Source of the DNA: Megaleporinus macrocephalus
Lineage: Eukaryota; Chordata; Actinopteri; Characiformes; Anostomidae
Length of the DNA stretch: 64,000 nucleotides
Direction: 5' to 3'
Assembly (NCBI GenBank): GCA_021613375.1
Contig: CM038709.1
Span: 36,364,428-36,428,427 of the forward strand
Shown: piece after piece, positions 12,685 through 24,930 of the stretch
How the letters are laid out: each line of letters opens with the position of its first letter
How positions within the stretch are numbered: the first letter of the stretch is position 1
The notes under the pieces: generated by a model
Database searches by the model: none
What the model was told of the DNA's origin: nothing
The model's input: the letters and a program-made list of their open reading frames with translations, nothing else
Made by a program: the position numbers and the translations under genes

Positions 12685-12766
<82 letters not shown>
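12685..12766. repeat. (AT)41 microsatellite
   Basis: An uninterrupted 82-base AT dinucleotide run. It creates an artificial Tyr-Ile frame on the minus strand. Length is probably polymorphic and may be compressed or expanded in the assembly. Confidence 0.98.
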
Positions 12767-12770
<4 letters not shown>

Positions 12771-14869
12771 TATTGTATATTTTTTATGCACATATGACTT
12801 AAATATAATTATATATATGGAACTGTTACCAACTGACCTTTCAGTGACAAAGAACACAGAATAATAGTGTTTTAGTGTACAATTTCAATTTCTTTCCCAT
12901 GTGTCTCCTAGCGTGTTGGGAAAACAATAAAACATACTGTTGTGCCGGTGATAAGTAAGAAACAGGGGAGGCCATGATTCTGATGCGACAAGTATTCTTT
13001 TATTTAAGAAGAAAGACACATACTGACCACTGCACTTGCGGTGGAGGTCACCGCTCACCACAGGCTTCACAGAATAACACAAGAAACACACATACACATC
13101 TTTAATTGACGAGCAGTGACATAAACAACAATAAGTCATTCTTTTTTAAGAGTGTACACACCATCTATGATCCTCCTAATGAGCTACTAGGGCTCAGCAC
13201 CAGCCAGTAGCTGGACGCTATAATACAATGTGGTATGTGTGATAACTTTAGCACAGGCCACATTTTCTATCATAAACAGTTACTGTGCATTACAATGTGT
13301 TGAAACACAGACGTTAATTTATTTAAAAAGTTGACAATTACTTGGAATTTGACCAGGTGCCCCCAAACTATTTTATACAACAGTACTTTTAAATAAAACC
13401 AGCATTTGTCACAGCTGCAATGACCAACCTGGTTTGTTCATTTTATCAAAGAGCTGCTAAGAACCATATTGGGACCAGTCTCTCTCTCCAAGACATCCAG
13501 CACAATGTATTCTAAGAAGGGTTCATTCCCTTGCCTGAGCCTTTCCCCCGGGAGCCTGGCATGTCAGCTTTGGACGGGTCCAGATTGATCCGACAGACAG
13601 TTATCCAGGCGGAAAGTAGCCATCTCTGACCTGGGGCCATGACAGGACAGCGCTAGGGGTATTAATATTCAAAAAGAGAACAGAGCTTCAGTGGTAAAAA
13701 CAGTTTACAGTGCATTCATTCTTACTGCTGCTTCTTCTGCACTGAAACAATAAATGAAACAATGTAATGGTCTGCATGTCCATTCTTAAGATATATAAAT
13801 GTCTCTAATCTGCAAACCCTCCATAATTTAGATTTACGTTTAGTTTGTTTCATATTTATGTACATTTATTAATCTACATAATTAGACTCCTATATAGATT
13901 GTTACATAATTAAATATAATTCAGCAGTTCAGCAGTTTCTGTTCGTTCTGATGTTGAAATCGGACAAAAATGTAGTTTGCAGTATGCAGGTTTTCTACAC
14001 ACAGAGAACAATTCTGCACACATACAGAATTACTGTTTATTTACACACTGTTTATTAACATACTGTGGAAGAAGTAAAACATAAAATGTGACCTGGAGAA
14101 AGAGGGTTTTTTCCTCAATGTAGGGGTTGGGTCTTATTTTCACTTAAATAGGGGGACCCAAACGTATTCATATTTTTGCATGAATGTCCGCTTTGCCTTT
14201 TGTTAAGTATTTTATATAATAAATCGTATTTATATTAGGTCTGTTTCAACATAATTTCACTTTTACTAATTAACCAATTCATAATTCAAACAACCGCAAA
14301 ATATATGGACTTTTTCTTTATTCAAAACAACAGCTGCATTTTAAAAATGCACCTCTACTCGCACAAATGTGCTGAAAATAGAAACGCTACAGAGTCTCAG
14401 TATATGCAGCCAAAACTCCAATAAAAATGCTGTTATTGCACTGAAGTAATTAAATAAATTACCTGTAATACTTCTGTGTTCATAAAATGTGATCCATGCA
14501 AATGTTCATACTGCATGTTGTCGTCCTGACTAGTTGATGTAGTCACAGTATATATTGCACTGGCTTTTGGATTAAGAATAAAAAATGAAAAACTAAAATG
14601 TTGGTTGATTAAAGAGTTTAAAGAGAGATATTATACTGCCATTTTGGTAGATATAGTGACACTTAAAATTTTATACATTTCTACATAAGTGTAAGAAAAA
14701 ATAAATATGATCAGAGTTTCATTAAACTGATGACAGTATATAAAGAGACCCAAATAGAACAAATAATATTAATAATTATGAAGTTGTTCATCAGTTTATT
14801 AAACTAAACAATCCAACATTAAATGTCAAATGGTTCCTGTAACTGTTTATCAGTCCTGCACATTGATTT
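12767..14869. other. Intergenic, one enhancer-like patch
   Basis: Mostly AT-rich with no repeat recognised. At about 13,410-13,680 a GC-balanced, repeat-free patch stands out and may be a conserved regulatory block (inference from texture). An 84-codon minus-strand frame at 12,885-13,139 has no domain. Confidence 0.35.
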
Positions 14870-15380
14870 GGAGAAATCTCAGGACACTCCTCCTTACAGA
14901 ACTTCTTCAACTTCTTTATGTCGGTAGGCCTTCTTGATTAAACACCACGCCTTAACTTCTTATTTCTATTGGATTAAGTTCTGAACTTCTTTAACCATTA
15001 TTTGTAGACTAACTGGAGTTTTTCAGTTGATGTTTAGTTCAGGAATGGATGCTGTACATTCTCAAATAAAATTTATAAATACAATCCAGAATTCATAGCT
15101 CCATCAAATGATGTTGAGCTGTCCGAATCCGATAGCAGCAAACAAATCACCCCGCGCTGTGATACTGTCACCACCGTGTTTCACAATTGGAGAGAAGTTG
15201 TTCTTGTTCTGGAATGCTGCATTCAGGGGCTGCAGATCCTTAGATGTTACTCCGGGGGTTCTTGTTGGTTCCCCAGAATATTCTGTGCCTTTTTGTTGAA
15301 TGACCACTCCAGGGAGGAGTAACTGTGGTGTTAAATTCCTCCATTTGAGCTTTTTTTTTGTTTCACATTTGTTTAATGAA
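14870..15380 (-). pseudogene. Tc1-like element remnant, internally deleted
   Basis: The plus strand shows antisense landmarks of the same Tc1 family as 1740-2385: a ggacactcctccttacagaa segment, gatactgtcaccaccgtgtt before tcacaattgg (antisense of the Gly-Gly-Gly-Ser part of the catalytic fold), a cttagatgttactccggggg block (antisense of the VTS region) and gaccactccagggagga with taactgtggtgttaaattcc. The part between the catalytic and N-terminal regions is shortened near 15,220-15,240, so the order is kept but sequence is missing. Short frames on either strand are accidental. Confidence 0.65.
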
Positions 15381-15699
15381 GATCATATTCTAGGTCACAT
15401 TTATGTAGAAATTCACAAAATGATAAAGGCCTTGCAAACTTTTAAGCAGCCCTGATTTTCCTCCCTTGGTTCTTCCGACAGGAAATATGTACATACCTTT
15501 TAAAAAGATATCCATTCTATTTTTATAATCAAAATCAGATCTACTTATAGAATACCAGAGTTTTGGAATAATATTAGATTAATGATAAACTTCTTAGGAG
15601 CTCAAGCAACACTGAGATGAACCAACACTCGAAAGGAGCTCTCAAGACAAGCTCACATCCAAGATTAAACAGATGTACTGTTATCATACTGAGGCAAGT
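15381..15699. other. Intergenic, no feature seen
   Basis: AT-rich, no recognised element. Confidence 0.4.
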
Positions 15700-15965
15700 A
15701 GCAAATGTCCAGTGTTAAAAAGACTGTCAGAAAGCTGATGCCGCCTTCAGTGCTGGATCCTGTGAGCGCTTTGTTTTACTTCGAATGGCCCTGCATGCCA
15801 AGCCTTTTGGGGGCGATTCGGCTAATGACGACAATCGGTTGCGCAACGCAGAGGCTTCAAAGAAGAAACAGTGTTAGTGGCTTCAGCTATTGACCAAAGA
15901 GAATTACGCTGACGCGAATGAGCAATTGTTTCATTACGGGGGGAAGGCAAGTAAAACTCCACAGC
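15700..15965. promoter_or_regulatory. Candidate conserved non-coding block 4
   Basis: GC-richer, repeat-free patch with a homeodomain-like ggctaatgacg (about 15,819) and several CpGs retained. A 62-codon frame through it has no domain. Enhancer-like by texture; untested. Confidence 0.27.
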
Positions 15966-16739
15966 AGAACAAAGTAAAAGACTGAAAGCTTCTGAGAATC
16001 AGGCTGGTTCCTACTGACGAGATCTGAGGTCTAATCCTGAGCACTGTAACATACTGAAACTGACAGTGCTGCCTTGTTAATATGTCTTAACTCATTACCC
16101 TGCCAGATTGACAGGACACAAAAACACAAACTCCAATGAATTCCTGTCTTTACCGAGTGTATAGTGCAGTGTGAAAGTTAGAGGTCCGCCTGTTGTTTAT
16201 ATAATTTATAGTGGAAATATTAAAGTACATTTGTTTAAGCATTTTTCATAATCAAAAAAAAAAGAAAACAACTATTTAACAGATAAATACAGAAACATAT
16301 TCATAGCTAAATATAATAGCATTACTTCTAGTGTTGAGTGCTACCACACTTCTTTGTTTCTTTATCACATATTGCATTCTTTCACTTTTTCAAAGAAATC
16401 TGCAGGCATGTTTTACCCACCTCCAAAGTTCAGATGTTTTTAAAGTGTCATGTTTGGCCTCCTGATGAGTCTATAATTCCAACCCTCTGAAAAAATCATT
16501 GACTATTCGGAGTAGCCTCTGGTATTAGCATGATGCTGAGCGAGATGGCGAGGAGGAGTTCCAGCAAAGAGCTTTTTCACCAACATTAAATATTAAAAAA
16601 AACATAATTCTCCAGAGGAGATGAAACTGAGCTACAAACATGAAGTAAAACGTAAAAGAACTCAAAGTTTCAGCTTCTGAATGAAGTGATGACACTCTTA
16701 ACCGTGTTTTGAGTTTTCCAGCATGGACAGTATTTTACT
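15966..16739. other. Intergenic, no firm feature
   Basis: No coding or repeat signal. The 16,480-16,560 patch has slightly higher GC. Confidence 0.4.
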
Positions 16740-17470
16740 GTCATCACTTGTCCATTTAAATAGTTTTCTGATGTTCTACATAGAAGGTATGTGTCTCTGG
16801 TTGGGGTGAAAAATGCCCAGATATAGTTTTATTATCCTATTTACATCCTTTCATTTGGTCATAGAATAAAACAAGCTGTTTTCTCTGTTTTCTCAAAGAG
16901 CTTGCTAGTATCTAACATTTCTTATACTAGCTGCTTGCTTTCAATCTTGACATCAACAAAGTACATTAAAGTTGTTACTCACCATGAAACTTTCAATTTA
17001 AGAGGATCTGCTTCAACCAGGGATAAATCCACACAGCATGGTCCTTACAGGTTGCTGTTAGTGTTGTGATGCTAATGGTTTACTGCCTGAATTAAATTAG
17101 TTTCTATTCACCAGTTTGTTTTGGGAATTTTCTGTTTCAACTTATGTGGTGCCTCAGTTACATTTGAGCAACCGGTAGCATTTAAGGTGGAATAAATGTA
17201 CTGCTGACAGTTTTGTTCCTCGGGAGGGGAATGAAAAGTGCCAACATCCCACTCACAGCCTGGAACGGTATATTTCTGCACATATAGGCATTACAGTTGC
17301 TGTGTTGCTGCTCTTTCTGGTATATATAAAATTTGGGGGCATCATTTTTGGGTGCAGTCAGTGTTGGAGGCTCATAGTATGTGAGTTCTATGCACTGAAC
17401 TCTCCTTGTTAACTTTGACAATGTAGATACAGCTTTGCATTATATGCTCCTTTAAAGACATTGAGCTTGT
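16740..17470 (+). repeat. Dispersed repeat family R1, copy C
   Basis: Aligns by eye with copy B: ttttctgatgttctacatag, ggttggggtgaaaaatgccc, tagctgcttgctttcaatct, a ccttacaggttgct block, then ttttgttcctcgggagggga and a ccaacatcccactcacagcc block. It gives the fullest view of the family's 3' part. No transposase frame. Confidence 0.55.
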
Positions 17471-18059
17471 TTGCTCGTGCCCTATTCACTGGAACTGCTT
17501 CTCACAAATCACCTCGAACTCGGCTGAGATCGCAGCTGTCAGTGAAAGCACTTGCAAAGTTTAAGCTCCTGAATGAGCTGCGGAAGCACCACATCCTCCT
17601 TTCACTTTTCCTATGTGGAAAGCATCTTTCACAAATGCCACACTTTGCCCGTTTCATGAGAAGTAAAGGACATTCTCAAAGATACTCTGCATGTGTTTTG
17701 GTGATGGCTTTCGAAACTGTGGGCACGGAAACTACAAATAAAATAAGGAAGGCTCTAGGAATATAGACAGATGGTTCTATAAAAAGATATACAAATAAGA
17801 GCCAGAATCTAGGAACAGAATTTGGAACTATAAGTAGTTTCTAGTAAAATCTTAGAATGGACTAACGAGCTGCAGGTTGGTGACGGCTGGCCAAAAACAA
17901 GCCCTGAGAGGCAGGAAGAAGTCATAGTGAACCAAAAATATGGAAACCAATGCGGCCAGCGAAGGAGGACAAAAATAGATAGGAAGGAAGGAGGGAGGTG
18001 GTGAGCGGGAGAGAGAGAGTCTGTAAAGCTGGCCTGTTTGCTATAATGAGATGGCTGAC
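17471..18059. other. Intergenic, no feature seen
   Basis: Contains a 101-codon frame (17,461-17,766) and overlapping minus-strand frames without recognisable domains. A purine-rich ggaaggaaggagggagg run lies near 17,980. Confidence 0.4.
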
Positions 18060-18665
18060 TGCCCACACACACAGCGAGGGAAAGGTGAAGAAAGCAAAGC
18101 CACCATCGCCGCAGCTTAGCCACCACCTGAGTCAGACTTGTCCTGTCATCTCCAAAGCTAATTGGCACCTGCAGAGGGGAAAGGACTGCCTTACGTGCCG
18201 CACACATATTCATCCCCGGCCTTTTCCCTTCCCTCTGGAGAGCCATCTATTAGGCAGCCCACTGATCATTCAAACTTAGCCGTGACTCAAGGGCGAGTCA
18301 TGAAAATCAAAACAACCCTGTTATTATTTTGTGATTTGAGGAGCATAAGTGCGTGGGCGACTTCAATAAATCTGCCAGAAAGTTTCTCCACGTTAACTCT
18401 GCACCTTGTGAAAATTCACAGGGCACCCTGCCTCACTTTGGAAGGCGGTGCGCTGTCACGCCGCCAAGCTTATTATATTTCGCCTTGTTTCAGATTCAAG
18501 GCAACTGACTGCTTTTTCTTTCCGCTTTCGTGGATTGTTTGGGTGGAAAGTGTTTGGCTGTTGTATTTTTCACACTTTTCACAACTGTTAATTGAAAGGC
18601 AGGTCAAATCGCTGCTTTGTGAGTCTTCTTTGGTTTTTAGGTACAATAGCAGCACTAACTGCTGG
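18060..18665. promoter_or_regulatory. Candidate conserved non-coding block 5 (strongest)
   Basis: A 600-base repeat-free block with retained CpGs, E-box CACCTG sites (near 18,123 and 18,166), TAATTG/TTAATTG homeodomain cores (near 18,155 and 18,584) and a symmetric pair of AP-1/Maf-like half-sites TGACTC...GAGTCA at 18,283-18,300. A 171-codon plus-strand frame (18,162-18,677) runs through it, but the translation has no domain, no clear initiator context and no splice-site logic, so I do not call it a gene. Confidence 0.33.
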
Positions 18666-19149
18666 AGAACTCATTAAAAAAAAAAAAACCCTGGACCACT
18701 CGAATGAGCAAGGCTGGGGAAGGGGCATGTTCCCAATACTTGCTATACTCAAGAAACAAACCTCATAAGGTCATCATGTTACCCATTTTTACACACAGAA
18801 TTCTGTTTTTTTTTTTTTTAAATACTGTCATACTGTCATACTGACGACAACAACTCATGAAGCATCAGCAGGCCAAACTGTTTTTTCATTTCAATTTAAT
18901 TAAGATAATAGTAATAGTTTTATGAGGTGTCAATAAGGTAAGTTATCATATTGTGTAGTGTTTATTCATATATCACTCATCATTCAGTTTTACTCTAAAT
19001 ACATGCTGTATCTCATTTACAAGGCTGCAACCTTCGAAGGTCCCATTTACTAACATTTTACAGCACCGTTCCATTTCAAAAGAAATGCACCATAGAAATG
19101 CATCCTTTTTAGTGATGCACGACTCCAGGTTTTCTGAAATCAACTTAGA
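18666..19149. other. Intergenic with homopolymer runs
   Basis: A12 at about 18,675 and T13 at about 18,808. No body of a retroposon is recognised beside either. Confidence 0.45.
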
Positions 19150-19908
19150 CTCTTGACCTGGGATACCATAGCAACAGTCCAGCAACACTTTAGCAACTAC
19201 TTGGGATAACATGTAGCAAAATCCTAGTACAGCATTAGAAACTACCTGGGATACCATAACAATGGCCAGTCAACATATTAGCAACCACATAGGATTTCAT
19301 AACAGTGGCTAGTCAACATATTAGTAATCACCTGAGATACCATGAAAATGACCAATCAGACCAATAAGCAATCATATGGGGTACCATTGCTAAGACCAGT
19401 CAACACATTCGCAACCACATTCGATACTATAACAATGGGCAATCAACACATTAGGAATCATGTGGGATACCATTACAGTGGCCAATCAGCACATTCGCAA
19501 CCACATGGGATGCCATAACAATTGCCAATAAACACATTCACAACCACATGGGATACCTTAGCAATGGCCATTCAACACATTAGCAATGGGATACCTTGAC
19601 AATGGCTAATCAGCACATTAGCAACCATATAAAATACCATTGCTATGGCCAATCAGCACATTAGTAATCATATTGGCTATCATAACAATAACCAATAAGT
19701 GCATTGGCAACCATGAGAGATTCCATAACAATAGCCAATCAACACATTAGGAATGATATTAGATAGCTTAACAATGGCCTATGAGCACATTCGTAATCAC
19801 GTGGGATCTTACAACAATGGCCAATTAACTCTTTAGCAACCACATATGATACCCTAGCAATGGCCATTTAACACATTACCAACCTGGGATTTCATAACAA
19901 TAGTAATT
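19150..19908 (+). repeat. 43-bp minisatellite, about 17 degenerate copies
   Basis: A tandem array with a unit close to gggataccataacaatggc followed by caatcaacacattagcaacc and acat. About 17 units fill 760 bases; most differ by several substitutions and a few carry indels (for example a shortened unit near 19,584). Degeneration without homogenisation means the array is old. A 94-codon minus-strand frame at its start is accidental. Confidence 0.88.
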
Positions 19909-20199
19909 GCACTGACATGATGTTGATGTGTAGAAGGTGGTTCTGCTGAGGTTATCACTGCTGAATTTAAAATGTCCAACAACCCAAAAATATCCAGCCA
20001 GAGCAGCTCTGTGGTCAGACGCTGAGACACTAGAGGATGGCTAACAGAACTGGTTCATGAGTAGATGGCCTACAGGCACCTCTGTCTAAAGTGGCCAGCG
20101 AGCAGAAGTTTGAGCTGATCTACAGGCAGAATGTGAGCCAGCTCCAAAACTGACTCTAAGAAAATAAGAAGAAAGAAAGCATATAGTGTGCTGGAAGGC
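19909..20199. repeat. Possible remnant of the fold-back element
   Basis: The segment ccaacaacccaaaaatatcc followed by agccagagcagctctgtggt resembles the central part of the fold-back family at 24.2-24.9 kb, but the arms are not preserved. Uncertain. Confidence 0.3.
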
Positions 20200-20540
20200 C
20201 CCGACAGCAGGTCATGCACCCCAACGTAGGATGGAGTACAGGCATGTGTTTACTGGCCCTGTCCCACGTCAATGATCTGACGGAGACTGGAACACGGAGA
20301 TGTGACTCGCGGGCTCCCGACAGCTCGGCTATCTCTTCCTCACCGCAGTCAGACTTTCATTACTGTCTGTGCCGCGTCACCTGCGGCGGACGCTGTCGCG
20401 CAGATAAGCCCAAGATGGCATCAGTGACATTCCAATCACATTAAATCCGGCATCCCCCTGCCGAGCGACGGGCCTCTGGATCCTCCAGGCACACTGACAG
20501 TGCTGATCTGGCTGCAAGTGACAACCCCCTCCCCCCCTCC
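20200..20540. promoter_or_regulatory. Candidate conserved non-coding block 6
   Basis: GC-rich, CpG-retaining and repeat-free, with a GATA site (cagataagcc, about 20,401) and a ccaatcacatta segment nearby. A 76-codon frame (20,214-20,444) is not protein-like. The 3' part includes a C-rich run at about 20,527-20,545. Confidence 0.28.
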
Positions 20541-21063
20541 CCTCACAAACCCCCCAACAAGCCCCTACATTAAACCTCAGAACTCTACAGAGTATTCTGA
20601 CACTTAGCTATGCAGTCAACATGAATTACATAATTATTTCAATTACATAATTAAATGATTGGTTCTTTAATCAATTACACCTACATTGGGTTTATATTGC
20701 ATCAGCATTTGCAATTAGTTGATTCCCAGCCATATGCAAACCTTCAAATTATAGGTTATTACTGCAAATATTTTTCAGTACTGTGCTGCCCGTGCTCTAA
20801 TGTAATTCTATACATATAGAGTTTTATGGCATGCATGATACATTATAATAATAATAACCTATTGCAATTTGTGTTTAATTCATAATATTACATATACAGT
20901 CAGATTCTCTTGTCTTACAAAGTGTTATGCATGAAATGTTACCTACCTATAAGCAAGTAACACAGAACCCCAGACATTATAAGGTATCATGCCTGCCATA
21001 TAACATCTTACTGCATTTTAGCAGGTCCACTTGTTAAGACATGATATATTGATCTTCATATCT
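20541..21063. other. Intergenic, no feature seen
   Basis: AT-rich; contains several aattacataatt-like repeats but no defined element. Confidence 0.45.
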
Positions 21064-21370
21064 TGTTCCAGGGCTGCGCTGCATTGGCTGAGGTTCTTGT
21101 TGTTTCATGTCAAAAACACCCAATAAAGCCCATAGTCTGTATCAAGGTTTACACAATTGCCTAGTTTGGTTTCCACCAGTGGATGTTAAGGTTAGCTAGG
21201 TTACAGTCAACTGCAGCCATTTCTTCTTTGCTGTCTCATTACAAGGAAACTGCAAGAATGATAACTCAGTAGCTTTTTGGACTCAGATCTGTTTAAACAA
21301 GGAACACAAAAATTGCACAATGCTAGAAGACAAGAACCTTAGCCAACGCAAGGCTTAGACCTGGAAATGG
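21064..21370. mobile_element. Short MITE-like inverted-repeat element
   Basis: Two imperfect inverted arms of about 35 bases: the left arm holds gcattggctgaggttcttgt (21,081-21,100) and the right arm holds its near-complement acaagaaccttagccaacgc (21,330-21,349). The match extends outward through ttccagggct and ctggaaat. The interior of about 230 bases has no frame. The size and structure fit a non-autonomous DNA transposon; no target-site duplication was confirmed. Confidence 0.5.
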
Positions 21371-23329
21371 AAATGACGTCAGACTTAACAAGTACAACGG
21401 CAACTATGGAGGATGATTGGGTCTCCCCCCCCCATCCAAAAATAAATCAAGCCCAGCACAAAGAAACCTAGTGCAAAGCTGGAGATCAGAACAGTCTGAA
21501 AACAGTCACAGCCAACGGTGGAATTTTAATCATTTATCAAACACTTTTTGTGTTCCACATGTGTCTCTTTCTCTCACAGGTTCCTTCTTCGTCCTGCAGG
21601 GCTGCCAGATTCGCAGCTTTCCCGACAAATCCAGCAGGTTTGAACCTGCAGTGCAGGTGGATTTATATATATATATAGCTGCTTGGACTTTAAATGCACA
21701 GCAACCACAGAAAAAGCTTTGAAAATAAACGTCTAAAGAAAGGAAATTGGTCCTACTGTTGAATAGCTGGCAACCCAGAGTCACATACAGTAAGATAACT
21801 AGCGGAGGAGCGCGGCTGATTCAATGGTGTGGCTGTCCTTTTTAAACCTGAAGTAGAACAAACGAGCATGTAATATCACAAAAACAGACCTCAGAGAACT
21901 TAAAGTCAGTAAGAGTGTTCACCAGTGATACAGGTATCAATAAGATCAATTATATATAGATATTATTTTACTAGATATGTTGTGAGTTCAAACCCTGTTT
22001 CAGTTACAAACATATTTTTGGTCAGTTTATAACTTTTAGCTGGTGTAAGTAAACAGATCAAAAAATGTTGCCCTATTAAAATATAGTGCATACAGTATTT
22101 GGTTTAACATCAATGCAAAAATGCAAAAAAAGGTGCACTCAGTTTACTGATTTGTTATCATTGATTCTTATGGCTTGTTGTGAGACAAGCGGGTCCTCAT
22201 CTGATCTAACATGATCACAGAAACTTAAAATAAGATATTGTGTTTTGTAATGACACAGTTTTACATTTAAAACTTTTAATTGAATAATAATATGAATTAT
22301 AATTATAAGCAATCACAATTATCACAATTTTCCTGCTGTGGTATCTGATCAGAAGACTGCAGCAGTGAGAATTCATATTACCACAAAAGTATATGATAAC
22401 AAAAATAAAATAAATAATTAATAATACAGCCATGATTCCACCAATGAAAATGCTTAATATTTGATATTTTCATACTGTAAATCAACAAGCCAGTATTTTA
22501 CTAAACCTGCTGTCCATCCAGTCCGGAAATAATGTTTTATGACAAAATCTTGGATGAAAAAATGGATTATGTTAATAATGTACAAGAAAATAATTTTCAT
22601 TCATTTGCTGTAACATTAACTTATATTTTAAAATTACCTCTTTCTAAAAAAGCGAATATTTTAAAGTTAGTTGTTAAATAATGCTGGAATAAAGGGGTTA
22701 AAGGAAATCCATAGTTTGTTAATTTAACAATTCTGTAAGTTCTTGCCAAAGCCAATAACCTGTGTGTAACCAATGTCCACTATTGAATGAGTAAATCCAA
22801 TGTTTTCCTCATTTCAGTGTAAAATAAATATTGTAAATCTAGAACAAATTTTATTGCTGTGTAAATTGTTATGAAAACTGTTGCTCCATGCCTGGTCTCT
22901 GCATATTCAACGGCCAGCTTCATTAGTCAACAAACAGTAAGTAAGTAATTTAGAGAAGACCTTATTAAAACACCAAATCAGTACATTCATACATTTATAC
23001 ACATTTTGTAGTTTACAAATGATATGGTTCTATTCACTAGGGCATTATTAATAGCTTGCTAACATATTAACAATTGAAATGTCAAACTTCAACAAAAGGT
23101 AAAGGGTTTGAATGTAATTCTGCTGGTAATCATTGTTTTTTAAAGTACATGTCATCTTATTACTGTTCATATGTTATACTGGTTACACCACAATGTTGCA
23201 TGTATTCCGTTACTACCCAGCCCATGTTGTTTGGTGAGTTGATTTTGCTCAGGATTTTGCAGAATCTGGCAACCCTGGCTAAGTGTAAGGTTATATTGTA
23301 TGTCGATAAGCGACAGAGTGGCAAGCTTG
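21371..23329. other. Long intergenic stretch without a firm feature
   Basis: AT-rich, with short frames only (for example 101 codons at 21,417-21,722). No repeat family recognised. Confidence 0.4.
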
Positions 23330-23800
23330 TTCTTCTAACGCTTCACACATCCGGCCTCACCTCTCAACCTTTCAGTTATGAGTCCATTTCTGCTACAGAG
23401 CACGACACCACACCCCTCTTCCCTCCGTCGCCCCGAGCGCTTGTTCAGGCTTCATCATCAGCGGCTCGGAAGTTTTTTTCACTGGGAAGTAATATCTTTC
23501 GGGATGACAAACGGCCTGAGGAAATGTTCATATAATGTACATGGCTCAACCTTATCCTGTGTCTTTCGCACATGGCTTCTTTTCTTTTATCCCTGAAAGA
23601 GGGATGGGGCTACCGAGCATTCATATTTTCATCGTTTTCTTCACCCACCCTAAACGTGAGACCATGCAAATGAGCAGCCCCATATTCATTTTACATGCCT
23701 TTTGCTAATAACTTATTCAGGGGATATTAATAATCTATTAGCCGGCATGTAAATGGTTGACAAATGAGCTCTTACTAATTCATTAGTATTGTAAAATTCA
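23330..23800. promoter_or_regulatory. Candidate conserved non-coding block 7
   Basis: Repeat-free block with a perfect POU octamer ATGCAAAT at 23,664-23,671 and, within the next 130 bases, a cluster of homeodomain-type cores (gctaataac, gatattaataatctatta, ctaattcattag). A 153-codon plus-strand frame (23,074-23,535) enters the block but has no recognisable domain. A POU plus homeodomain cluster is a plausible neural or developmental enhancer; inference only. Confidence 0.32.
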
Positions 23801-24184
23801 ATTTCACAAGTTGAAAAGACCCACCTGGACCCTTAATGCATCTTATTGTAGTTTTAACAACTTTCCAAATGACCTTCCAACGCTGAGGTGGGGTGACGTA
23901 ATCTGGGAGCGGTGAGTCTGCATGCAGATGGAGATGTCAGGTTAGTGTGGAAGAAATGACTTAGAATCTACTCCTCTAAGACAGTCCATATGAAGGGATT
24001 ACAACTGATTAGTGTACTATGCTGTCGAGTTGATCATGATTAATCACATTAGCTTGTTTTAGCTATATGAGTGGACTGAACAAGCATTGTCTGAACATAT
24101 TTAACCGTAAATCATACATACAATCATTGACTTTTTACATCATGTATGTCATATGTATGTACAGTCTGTGTGTTATCATATGCA
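23801..24184. other. Intergenic, no feature seen
   Basis: AT-rich sequence without recognised element. Confidence 0.4.
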
Positions 24185-24930
24185 CCATATATAGAGTCAA
24201 TGAGTGTCACTGGTCCACCGCTCTTCCCATATAGGAGCACTTGGTAGTTCTACAATTACAGGCTGTAGTCCATCTGTTTCTCTGCATATTTTGTTCTTTA
24301 AAGGTCACCACCCCCACAGGACCACCACAGAGCAGGTCTTATTTCAGTGGTGGATCATTCTCAGTGCTGCAGTGACATTGATGTGGTGGGGGTTGTGCTG
24401 GCATGAGTGGACCAGATACAGCAATGCTGCTAGAATGTTTAAGCACCTCAGTGTCGCTGCTGGACTGAGAATAGTCCACTATCCAGCAGCATCCAGCTAA
24501 CAGTGTCCTGTTGGCAGCATCCTGTGACCAATGATGAAGGATTAGAAGATGGCGAACATAAATTGCAGCAACAGATGAGCTATTGACTTTGACTTTACAT
24601 CTACAAGATGGACCAGCAGGGTAGGTATGTCTAATAGAGTGGACAGTTTGTGGACACAGTGTTTAAACACTCCAGCAGCACTGCTGTGTCTGATCCACTC
24701 ACGCCAGCGCAACAAACACTAACACAACACCACCACACCAGAGTCACTGCAGTGCTGAGAATCACCCACCACCCAAATAATACCTGCTCTGTGGTGGTCC
24801 TGCAGGGGCCCTGACTACAGAAGAACAGGGTAACAAAGCATACAGATGGACTACCACAAGGAGAATCATCTGCCAGTATAGTGATGAGCTCCAGTCTCTA
24901 ACTGTACACCAGCAAGGTGGAAAGGTAAGA
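24185..24930. mobile_element. Fold-back (long inverted repeat) MITE
   Basis: A left arm at about 24,258-24,445 and a right arm at about 24,655-24,865 are inverted copies of each other. Both contain ggaccaccacagagcaggt, a ctcagtgctgcagtgac-type block, a gagtggaccagatac block and a ctgctagaatgttta block, or their complements. The centre of about 210 bases carries the ctgtgaccaatgatgaagga segment. No coding frame belongs to it; the 98-codon frame at 24,204-24,500 is accidental. This is a widespread teleost non-autonomous DNA element type; a related single arm lies at 46.9-47.2 kb. Confidence 0.8.

Noticed and set aside
17461..17766. 101-codon plus-strand frame
   Set aside because: No domain or gene context; it overlaps the end of repeat R1 copy C.
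18162..18677. 171-codon plus-strand open frame as a host gene
   Set aside because: No domain, no initiator context, no splice logic and no codon bias visible; it overlaps other frames in a block that looks regulatory.
19150..19908. CRISPR array
   Set aside because: Tandem units with no separate spacers, degenerate repeats, vertebrate setting.
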